NCBI GenBank assembly: GCA_002049455.2
Contig: KV918766.1
Coordinates: forward strand, 372,001 to 436,000
Direction of reading: 5' to 3'
DNA: 64,000 bases
DNA from: Porphyra umbilicalis
Lineage: Eukaryota > Rhodophyta > Bangiophyceae > Bangiales > Bangiaceae
Shown in pieces: positions 55,670-64,000 of this stretch (positions are counted from its first letter, which is position 1; every line of letters begins with the position of its first letter). The position numbers and the translations under genes are program-made. The notes under the pieces were generated by a model. It saw nothing but the letters and a program-made list of their open reading frames with translations, searched no databases and was not told where the DNA came from.

Positions 55670-58404
55670 GGCGGGCCCCCGCCTCCTCGTCCGCGTCGCC
55701 CCCCGGGTTGTCGACGGCGCGGCCGCGTCCGCCGCCGCCCCACCGCCGACCACGTCCTCTACACCGGCGGCCGGTGGGTCGGCGTGCCGCCCGGCGGCGG
55801 GGCGCCCGTGTCGACCGGCGCCCGCGGCGGCGGCTGGCGGCTGCACGTGGCGTGGCTCGGCGGCCGCCCGCCGCTCGACGGCCTCGCCACGTACGCGCTG
55901 TTTTTGGGGCGCCCGCCGGTGGGGGGGGGGGGGGGGGCGCCGCCGCCGCCGCTGCCGCGGCGGCCGCGGCGGCCGCCGAGGCGGCCGCCGCCGCCGCCGC
56001 CACGGTCGTGGCGCCACGCGGCGGCGGCGGCGGCGGCGGCGGCGGGGGCCGCCCCCCAAACGGCACGGCCCGCGCCGTCAAGGGGCGCGCGGCGGCGCCG
56101 TCAGCGTCCCCCCCCCCGCGCCCGTCAAAGCCCCCCCAGTGTCGGCCGACGCGGCCGCCGCCGCGGCGGCGGCGGTGGCCGTCACGGCCGCCACCGCCGC
56201 GTCGGCGGCGGCGGCGGCCGCCGCGGCGGCGCGCCCGCCCCCCCCCCGCTCGACATTACCTACACGGTCGCCGCGCCGCGCGGCGGCGGCGGCGGCAGCG
56301 GCGGCGGGGCGGCCGCTCCCCCCCCCCCCCACACCCACACCCGCACCGACGCGCGGTGTCCGCTGTGCCACGTCGACGGGCGCACCGTTGCGGGGCTGCT
56401 GCGGCACGCGGACGCGGAGCACGTGGGCGTCGCGCTCACCTTTTTCCAAGCCGTCACCGCCGCGGGCGTGAGTGGGGGGGGGGCGGGGGGGGTGCCGCCC
56501 CGGCCGCCGCCCCCGCCCTGGGGGGGGGGGGCGTCGACGCGGGGGGGGGGCGGGGGGGGGGGCGCCCCCCTCCGCCCCCGTGGGCGTGGGGGGGGACCTC
56601 CTCCGCGCCGACCGCTACGAGGCGCGCATCGAGTGGCTGCCGCGCCCGCCGGCGGTGGCAGAGACGATTCCGGTGGGGGGGGAGGTGCTGTGCGTCGGCC
56701 GCCGCTTTCCGGCCTACGCGCGGTGGGCGGCAGGTACGTTGGGCGCGCGGGGGGGGGGGGGGGGGGGGGGGTCGTGGGGGAGATGGCGGGCGCGCCCGCA
56801 GAGGGGGTCGAGCCGTCGAGGCGGCACGCGCGGGTGGGCCCGCGGTGCGGGTGCGCCGACCGCGCGCCGGTCGGGCGACCGCCCCGGCCGTGGCGGCAGC
56901 CGACCAACTAACCGTGACGCGTCGCCCTCGGCGGTTGTGTGTGTGTGTGTGTCGCCTCGGTCGCGGTGGGCTTGCTCCCCCCCCCCCCTCCTCCCGACCA
57001 CCTAGCCGCGGCGGCGGCCACGCCCACGGCCCGCCGCGGCGCCGCCCGGCGGCGCCCCCCGCCCCTGCCCCCGGTCGGCGGCGGCGTGGCGACGCGCAGC
57101 GGCGGCGCGTCGGCGGCGGGCCCGCCGCTGCCGGCCGGCAGTCGCGCGCGGCGCGGCAGCATTGCCGACCTCCACGCCGAGGTCGCCTCCCTGTACGTGT
57201 GCTGGCGGGGGTGCGTGGGTGTGTGTGGCGCGCGGGCGTGGGGGGGGGGGGTGCCGCCCGGCGGCGCGCGCGAGTGCAGGGCAGCAACTAACCGCCCCGT
57301 GGCCGGTCGCGCGTCGGGCGCCCTTGCGCTTGTGTGTGTGCTGTCCAACGTGCTGCCGGCGTGCTGTGTTTGTCTCTGGGTGCTCGACGCCCCACAGGCG
57401 GCTCGCCACCGCGTCCGCGTCGGGTCGACCGCCGCCCGCCCCCGCTGCCGACCCCGCCCTCCCCCCCGCACGGGCCGGCGCGCGACGCGCCCACCCGCGC
57501 ACGCGCCGTCCATCCCGCTCCCCCCACCATCCGACTGGGGGGGCAGCCCCCCCCCCCCCTCCCCCCCCCCCCCTCCTCCCCCCCCCCCCCCCCACCCCCT
57601 CGCCGCCGGCGCGTCGCGGCGGCGCCCCCCCCTGGCCCCCCCGCCCCCCACCACCCCCCCCCCCCCCCCCCCCCCCCGCCGCCACCGCCTTCCGCCGCGG
57701 CGCCTACTTTCACACCAACACGCTCGAGCGGCTGGCCTTCCCCCCCCCCCCCACCCCCGATGTCGGCCCCGACTCGGAGGACGAGTTGGAGGAGGCGTGG
57801 ATGACCTCCATGGACGCGGCGCGCCTCCGCGCGCTCCCCGTGCCGCCCCGCGACGTGCTGTTTATGGGGCTCTGGACGGCGTACGTGGACGCGGCGCCGC
57901 CGTGGGCGGACCGCTCCACGGCGGCGCTCGTGGCGGGCTTTGTCGCGGCCCGCCGGGGGGCGCTCGCCGCCGCGGGGCTGACCGGCCAAGCGGCCGCGCA
58001 CGTGGGCCTCCTGTGGTCGTATGGGCTCCTCGACGCGGCGGCGGCCGCCGAGGTTGTCGGCGCGCTGTTTGAGGGGGGGGGGGAGGGGGGGGGGGGGAGG
58101 AGGGGGGGGGGGTGGGGCGTGGGGGGTGGCCACCACGCCCGCCGCTGCCGCCACTGTCTCGGCCGCCGCCGCCGCCACCGCCCCGCCGCCGGCACCGGCG
58201 GCGGCGGTCGTGCTGGGCGGCCGCGCCCGCGCGGCGATTGATCCCGCCGAGGCGGTTGCGGCGGCGGCGGCGGCGGCGGCCGAGGCGGCGGCGGATTCGG
58301 CGGCCGAGGCGGCGCGCGGCGCGCGGCGCGCGCGGCGGGAGGGCGGCCGCCGCGACGCCGCCGCCGCCCGCCGCACGTCGGTGCGCAAGCGCGCGCGGCG
58401 GTGA
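54931..58404 (+). CDS. SUZ12/EMF2-like Polycomb (PRC2) subunit
   Basis: Candidate PRC2 core subunit for H3K27 methylation. From the ATG at 54931 the protein is heavily padded with Ala, Gly and Pro runs. A folded part shows ALVAETPAAGGPVTTLLSVA and VKDTVTLDVRPGVVALL (55300-55430), DHVLYTGGRWVGVPPG and WRLHVAWLGGRPPLDGLATY (55745-55900). A single C2H2 finger follows, CPLCHVDGRTVAGLLRHADA then EH (about 56360-56425), as in SUZ12/EMF2/VRN2. After further exons (for example LLRADRYEARIEWLPRPPAV, 56590-56730, ending at a GTACGT donor; and GSIADLHAEVASLYVCW, 57150-57205) comes the VEFS-box: GAYFHTNTLERL, PDSEDELEEAWMTSMD, FMGLWTAYVDAAPPWADR and GLLWSYGLLD (57690-58045). The C-terminus is Ala-rich with a basic, NLS-like end (RTSVRKRARR, stop 58402). 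The frame changes at many C/G tracts, and exon limits are uncertain. The order finger then VEFS with its 'YFH...DSEDE' core is the main evidence. Confidence 0.72.
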
Positions 58405-59828
58405 GGGGGGCGGGGGGGGGGGGTAGGACGTGCCGGTGGGGTGCCTCGGTGGGTGGCCGGGGGGGGTAGACCCCTGGGGACCCGTTGTCGGCGGGGGGGG
58501 GGGGGCGGCCGTGGGATAAAGCGCGCCCGACGCGGCGCCGGGTGCTTTGACAAACCGGGTCCACGGGGCGCGGGCGCCGCGCGCGGGCGCGCCCCGCGGC
58601 GGCACGTGCCATTCCTCCTCTGGCACGCCCAACGCGGCGTGCGGCAGTCGCGGCGTGCGGGCACGCTCCCCCCGCCCTCGTCGCGGGGAGGGGCCACGTC
58701 CCTGCCCCTTTCCCCCCCCGTCCCGCCCGCCCGCGCCGGCGCGGCGGCGGCGGCGGGTGGCGCGCCCGCCCCCCCGCGGTGGGGCGCCGCGCGCCGCGCG
58801 GCGGTGGGGCGCCGCGGTCCGCGGCGGCCGCCCCAAAGACGGCGGCGGTGGCGACCGCGGCGGGGGAGACGCGCCCCGCCCGCCGCCCCGTCTGAGGGTG
58901 CGGGCCGGGGAGGGGGGGCGCCGACGTGCCGCCCGGCCCGACCGCCGTCGCGGGCGGTCGGGGTGGACGGCGACGGCGGGGGCGCGGCGGTGCGCGGCGC
59001 GCGCGCGGGACGACGACGGCGGCGGCGGGGCGGCGGTGGTGGGGGTCGACAGTGGCGCCGTCGGGGTCACACCCGGCCGCCGCCCCAGACCGCCGCGCCC
59101 GCCGCCGACGCGAGCGTGTCCCCGCGTCTGCCGGGACCGCCCGGCGTCGCACCCGCCGCGCAGACCGACGCGGCGGGGCGGCCGACGGGCGGGCGACGCG
59201 GCGCTCTGGGGGCGGCGTCGGCTCCACACGGGCGGCGTCAGCGGCGACCGCGGGGCGGCCGTTGGACGTGCGCGTGGCGCCCGCGTGGCGCCCGCGCGCG
59301 CGGGGGTGCCCGCCGCTTCCGTTTTTTTTTTTTTTGTCTTGTGCAACGTCCCCCGCGGTCGACCGCCAACCGGTCGGCGTGGACGCGGCGGACGGGCCCC
59401 ACGTGGCCGCGACGCCGCGGCCGCGGCGGCGACGCGCGCGGCGTGCACGGCGGTGCGCGCGCGTGTGGGCGTGGGCGGCGTGGGGAGGGTTTGGGCAGCG
59501 CGCGCACCACGTCGCGCCCGGCGCCGTCCGTGCCAACCGCCGACCCGCGCTGCGGCTGCCGGCGGCGGTCGCCCCCGACGTGGGCAGGCGTGTGGCGGTT
59601 GGACGTTGCGGCAACGCAGGCTGCCGCGACTCGCAGTCCGCAGCGCTAAGGGCGGGGGATGCGTGGGTGGGGGCCGGCGCGCCATGATGGGGGTGCTCCC
59701 GACGCGCGCGTCTGCCTCCGTGCCCCATCCCCGTGTCGACAGCCGGCGACGGGGGGCGGGCGCGCGTCGATGGCCTCCCCGCCGCGCCGGCTACAGCGGC
59801 CCCGCGACCGACTCGCGGTGGCCACGAC
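58405..59828. other. Very GC-rich region, no supported gene
   Basis: About 1.4 kb open in several frames on both strands. I could not find a conserved domain. One plus-strand frame has a possible Cys-pair (VGRCGNAGCRD, about 59605-59640) just before the hAT-type insertion, so an interrupted gene is conceivable. A T11-12 tract lies at 59320-59335. Confidence 0.35.
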
Positions 59829-62120
59829 CAGGGGTGTCCAATCGGTTATCTGAAAGCGCGTTCGCGAAAACACCCTGGACTTGCAAAACGATAGAACTGT
59901 TTTCACACGACGAAAGATACATAGGCAAGTCGAGCACCGCATCCCGGGTGAGCGTCACCTGCACGACCGGCGCCGCTTGGGAGCGCACGTACGAGCCGGA
60001 GATCAGAAAAAAGGAGACGAGGAAGGCGGCCATGGCGGCGGTGGTGGCAGTCGCCGACGTGACCACCGCTTGCTGGCGTAGGGGGCGCTCCGCCCACCGC
60101 CGCCGCGGCGTCCACCGCGGCCAGCACGAGCGGCAGCTGCTGCCGTCGCGGGGGTACCCGCCCACTGGTGGGTAGCGGCCGCCCGCACGCTCCTCGACGA
60201 CCGGCGCTTTGTCTTCGTCCGAGGGGGGCTAGGTGATCGCCGCGAGGGGCTCCTGCCGCACCCACCGGAGGGTCAGCAGCGGCCGCCACCGCCGTGGCGG
60301 GCGGCGGCTGCCACCGAGGCACGGCCGCCACCATCCGAGCAACCACCGGCCGACGCTGGCTGGGCATTCGTCGCTTGCCGCAGCGCAGACTCGAGGCCGA
60401 GCTGCGCGATGCGCACGTGCGCGGCGGCGACGCGGTGGATGGGGAGGGGGGGGTATGTGGGGCCACAAAGGGGGAAGGGGGGGGAAGAAGCCGTCGATGG
60501 CACGGGGGGGCGGGCGGCGGGGTGGAGCGAGAAAATAGCAGGGGCGCCACGCCGCCGCCGCCGCCGCCGCCGGCACCGCCGCGGCCGCGGGCGCCACTCG
60601 CTGCCGTGTGCGGGCGCGCGTCGTGCGCACGGTCGTCCACTGCTCACCGCCGCGTCGGCGGCAGGCGCGGCGGCAACACCGCCAGCGGCGGTGGCCGCCG
60701 CCCCCACCCGCCGCGCGCGGGTGTTGCGGGAAGGGACGCGACCACGCAGGCCGCAGCGCATTCAGCGCCGACACGACCCCCTGTTTGAAAAATCAAAACC
60801 GACGTCTCCCACAGGGCCCGCAGAGCCCGATTCTGGCCAACTACCGCGGAATTGTGACATCATGGCCGTTCGTGGCCGCGTCCACCTGCCCCCACGACCC
60901 CGTAAACGCCGCACCTGCCCTCACGCACCTTTTTAACCACGATTCTGCTTCCGCGGACCATACGGGCGATGAAGACGTCGCCACCTCTAGCAACTTCACA
61001 GAAAGATGCGGGCAGCCCCGGCGCATGTTCCCATAGTCAAGAAAGCGCCGGGGGACGTCCTCCAACGGCGTAGGGAGCCAAACGGACCGCCAAAAACGTT
61101 TTTTAAGTACTCCCGCAACGTGTACTAGAAAAAAGGACTTTTTTTTCGACGTGTGGGTGTGAAAAAGCACCCTAGACTAAAGTCCAGGGAATTGTAATCG
61201 GTTGAAATTGATTAAACCGGGACGAAAACAGAGTCTGATCACGAACTAGTTCAGAGGCAAATAAAACGGGTCATCCGATTTGATCGAGCTCCCGGAAATT
61301 TCCCAGCTTATGCGCGTCTTTGGAAAGGTGAGAATACACCTTCAGTATTAAAAAATCCTTGACCATGTTCATCCAAAGATCCACCGAGGAATGCTCCTGG
61401 GTCAACAGTGCTGAGGTCGATGGCATGTGAAGGGCCCTGGACTAATGCAGCAACAACCGAGCTCGTACAGAGCCCGGCCCGTTACTCTCACGTCCTCCGT
61501 CTACCTCTACGGGTGAAGTCAGAGCAACCAGATAAGGAGAGCATCAGAAAGGGACTTCCGGAGTGGAGAAAACGGTCGCTCCATTTGGCAAGAGAAGAAG
61601 TAGAATGTGGCTAATGCTTCGGCTTCGCGATGGTCCTTACGAAGATAGCCCTCTCTCACGAAGACACCGAGCAGTACGCAGTTCTCCATCATTCACAGAA
61701 GGCCTTGGTAGGCCAGATGGATACTGTACCAAGCAGTACCTAAACTTGTTCTGTACCTGCGAGCAGGGACTTAATCGACGAGTACCTGCCTCCAGGGCCT
61801 GGGCAATACCTACTGGAGATGTCTCGATGGCTCATGAGACATTGTGGCACTGGAGTCTTCCCTCTGCTTCTGCAGCGCCAGCTCGCCCTCTCTGTGGCGC
61901 AGTCCGCAAAGTGCTATTGCGAAGTGCGCGAAGAGCGCTAGGTGAGATGTGTGTTCATTGAATACTGCGCAAATTTCGAATTGATCTATTATACAAAGCA
62001 GTCATTGAGAACTTGTCGAGTTTCTTTTACCGGTAATTGTGAGTCGGTTTAGAATCGAAAATGGGCTATAACGAGAACTAGTTAACCGGTTTGGCATCGC
62101 AACCCTATTGGACACCCCTA
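59829..62120. mobile_element. hAT-type DNA element with GC-rich cargo
   Basis: The ends are CAGGGGTGTCCAAT (59829) and, inverted, TAGGGGTGTCCAAT (62120). They are flanked by an 8-bp target duplication, GCCACGAC on the left (59821-59828) and GCCACGCC on the right (62121-62128), 7 of 8 identical. Terminal sequence and duplication length are characteristic of hAT elements. No transposase motif is visible in the 2.3 kb, so it is non-autonomous. The interior is mosaic: about 59990-60780 is as GC-rich as host genes, the rest is AT-rich. In the GC-rich part a minus-strand frame reads ATTAAMAAFLVSFFLISGSY then VRSQAAPVVQVTLTRDAVLD, LPMYLSSCENSSIVLQVQGV, a membrane-helix-like segment that runs out through the left end. 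This may be captured host sequence. Confidence 0.75.
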
Positions 62121-63603
62121 GCCACGCCTCGCCTTGTCGCACGCCGAGTTCATGCACTGTGGATCGGCTCTTAGAGCTCTTCTAGCCCTCCATTGGCAGA
62201 GGCCGTCAAATTGGATCATCCATTGGCTACCACATGTTATGTCAGATTGATGCACCACACAAAAGGCTTTCTGGGCTAGAAGTGCCATCGAAAACAACGT
62301 AGCTGCTCTAAAGCGCGCTCTTTCTGTGTTTCGGCCGATTCTCGGCGGCAAGATGCGCACAGCAATGGCTCGGCCTGACCACAGGGCTGTCGTGATGGCG
62401 GTCGCCCGCATCATCAGACACCTGTGCCCACCGGTCAGACCGTCCGTCAATATTCTTGACGGGCGGTTGGCGCTTCTAGCCTCAGGCTGCGTTCGGCACT
62501 GCACAAAAATACTGCGCCTTCTGAAGTAAAGCGCCACTGATGTTACCGACCAACGCACTCCAGCGGTCCAATCAGCTGTGCCAGAGCCTAGTTGAACAAG
62601 AAAAGCTCTTCCCCTAAGCTTGAAGGCGACTGTTTCAAAACTTGCAAGGGTAAGAATCAGACTGATGCTGCTTCGGTTCTCTCGGTCTGTCTTGGCACTC
62701 AGCTCCTTCGGCCGCGACCGACGAGTCTCCACCGCGCCACCACGACCGCGATGTCTCCACGACACCACCACGACCGCCGGGACTCCACCAAACCACTGTG
62801 ACCACCAAGTGACCGCACTTCGGCCACGACCTCTTCTTCGTCTGACAAGTGGCGGTCGGCAAGAAATCCCTGACCTGCTTCGTCTTGCTCGGCCTGGCCG
62901 ACACCACTCCACTTCCTCACTTCTCCACTGGGGCCAACCTCGCTGAGGATGGCCGAACCGTCACGGGCTGCACTGCGTCGGCCGCTGCCCCCTCTTGCGC
63001 GGTCACAACAATGGCCTACTGGCCGCCTCTGACCGAAAGTGCCTATTCCAGCACTTTGCCTCGTCCTCATGTCTCTGTTTGGTGGACTCGACGCTGGCAG
63101 GCAGCATCACTTGACTCAAAAACTTCCCCCCTTTCTTAGTCGTCGAGGAATGTGCTTGCTGCTCGTGCTCTCACGTGGCTAGCTCGTGCTCCCGGGCTCT
63201 GATGTCGCGGTTTGGGCCACGCGCCATTCGTACCGCGGTTTAACTACGACAGTGACGGGCAGGTGGCGCGCCAGAACCATCGGGATCCAAGCAGCATGTC
63301 ATCTGCGAAGAAGGTCGTGACGCCGGAGCGGCCGGGGTTGACGCGTGTAACGTCGCGCGGCGTGCGTGGCGCCCCTACTCTGGGTGGGACTTCAGTAGCT
63401 GCGCAAACGACGGGCACGAAGAGAAAAATGCACCCTCTGAAGGTGGTCCGGTCGGTGCTCGAAATTGAATCGCAAGTCGCCCACGTGAGCGCCGCCTGGT
63501 TGGTCTCGACTGCCCTCCCATCCACGTCGGTGGCCCCGGCGTTGTCCACTGCAACTGCCGACCACTTCCGTTAGCTGTTCACGGCCACGCCAAACGTCGC
63601 CGT
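62121..63603. other. Intergenic, nothing recognised
   Basis: About 1.5 kb of mixed composition. A 264-codon minus-strand frame (62118-62912) has no family motif. Short GC-rich tandem units lie at 62712-62796. Confidence 0.35.
62712..62796. repeat. Short tandem repeat, about 28-bp units
   Basis: Three imperfect units built on 'ccacgaccgc..gtctccac' (62712, 62740, 62768). Confidence 0.6.
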
Positions 63604-63873
63604 ATGTGGTCTCCGATGTATATGCGGCGTCCCACAGAGTCCCTGACGGACCTATCAGTGGAGTTGCTGGAGCTCGTGGTTAGCCGCTTATGCATGGCTG
63701 ACTGGCTGGCACTGGGTGCCCCCCCGCCATTTTTGCGGTCGGCATGTGACGAAGACTCTATCTACGCCGCGATCAGATGGGCGGTGCTTGGTGTGAGCGC
63801 GACAGCAGCTGAGCGAAGGGCGATAGAGAGGTGGGACAGCGGCAGAGTGAAAGTAATTATTGGATGGTTCTAG
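63604..63873 (+). CDS. Short F-box-like protein or fragment
   Basis: An 89-residue frame starting MWSPMYMRRPTESLTDLSVE. Residues about 14-55 (LTDLSVELLELVVSRLCMAD, WLALGAPPPFLRSACDEDSI, YAAI) match the F-box pattern: L..LP.E.L..I...L...D...L....R..R....D...W. F-box proteins usually couple this to a substrate-binding domain. Here the frame ends soon after (VKVIIGWF), so it is either a small F-box protein, an exon with a following intron, or a truncated copy. The nearest annotated feature upstream is the hAT-type element. Confidence 0.5.
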   Translation: MWSPMYMRRPTESLTDLSVELLELVVSRLCMADWLALGAPPPFLRSACDEDSIYAAIRWAVLGVSATAAERRAIERWDSGRVKVIIGWF

Positions 63874-64000
63874 CCAGCGCTGGCGGTTGATTACGTGAGA
63901 AGGTGGCGCCGTCACTTCTTCAGAAGCAGAAATGTCGTCTGGACGTGCATGTAGATGAGGGTAAGAGGGGCGTAGGGGCGGCGATAACGCCACTTCTGCA

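Noticed and set aside
57288-59728. Very long minus-strand frames opposite and right of the SUZ12-like gene
   Set aside because: Compositional shadows; the plus strand carries the VEFS motif, and no domain is seen on the minus strand.
62118-62912. 264-codon minus-strand frame beside the hAT-type element
   Set aside because: No recognisable family and it overlaps tandem repeats; not supported as a gene.
1-64000. LTR or other reverse-transcribing or capsid-bearing elements
   Set aside because: I saw no reverse transcriptase, integrase, protease or capsid motif and no long direct terminal repeats; the mobile elements here are DNA transposons.
1-64000. tRNA or rRNA genes
   Set aside because: I checked GTTCGA-type T-loop phrases (for example 12433, 15208, 34427); none sits in a cloverleaf-compatible context. 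A dedicated scan could still find one.

Overview
The window looks like nuclear DNA of a GC-rich alga with few introns. A bangiophyte red alga (Porphyra/Pyropia type) fits best, but this is an inference. Evidence: very high GC with long C/G homopolymers in gene islands; 0-2 short GT-AG introns per gene, two with donor GTACGT; plastid-type leaders starting MAF on the shikimate kinase and the ACT-domain gene; and eukaryote-only proteins (26S proteasome lid Rpn8, SUMO E2 Ubc9, a SUZ12/VEFS Polycomb protein, an EF-hand/TKL kinase).

Layout. Left island (1-7 kb): a PSMG4-like proteasome assembly chaperone (-), an EF-hand plus TKL kinase (-), and RPN8 (+). From 7 to 38 kb lies AT-richer, repeat-laden DNA: a damaged Tigger transposase, a decayed MiaB-like methylthiotransferase gene, a pogo-like element with a nested MITE, two dead hAT transposases, an unrecognised gene split by one TGA, an apparently whole pogo/Tigger-like transposon with about 820-bp terminal inverted repeats, minisatellites, an inverted MITE pair and two tiny MITEs. 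From 38 to 41 kb: an ACT-domain protein (+) and a four-finger C2H2 protein (-). From 41 to 46 kb: GC-rich repeat debris and a Harbinger-like remnant. Right island (47-58.4 kb): a beta-propeller membrane protein (+), kynureninase (-) head-to-head with shikimate kinase (+), UBC9 (-) and a SUZ12-like PRC2 subunit (+). A hAT-type element with a matching 8-bp target duplication (7 of 8 bases) lies at 59.8-62.1 kb, and a short F-box-like ORF sits near the right end.

How the genes relate. RPN8 and PSMG4 both serve the proteasome. Shikimate kinase feeds aromatic amino-acid synthesis in the plastid, and kynureninase degrades tryptophan; they share a divergent intergenic region. UBC9 and SUZ12 act in SUMO and chromatin control. 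The transposons are independent insertions.

Two themes recur. First, conserved host genes lose frame only at C/G homopolymer tracts, which suggests tract-length error or real tract instability. Second, several dead genes and elements are closed mainly by in-frame stops, most explicable as C-to-T changes, with few frameshifts. All coordinates were read by eye; no database search was run.
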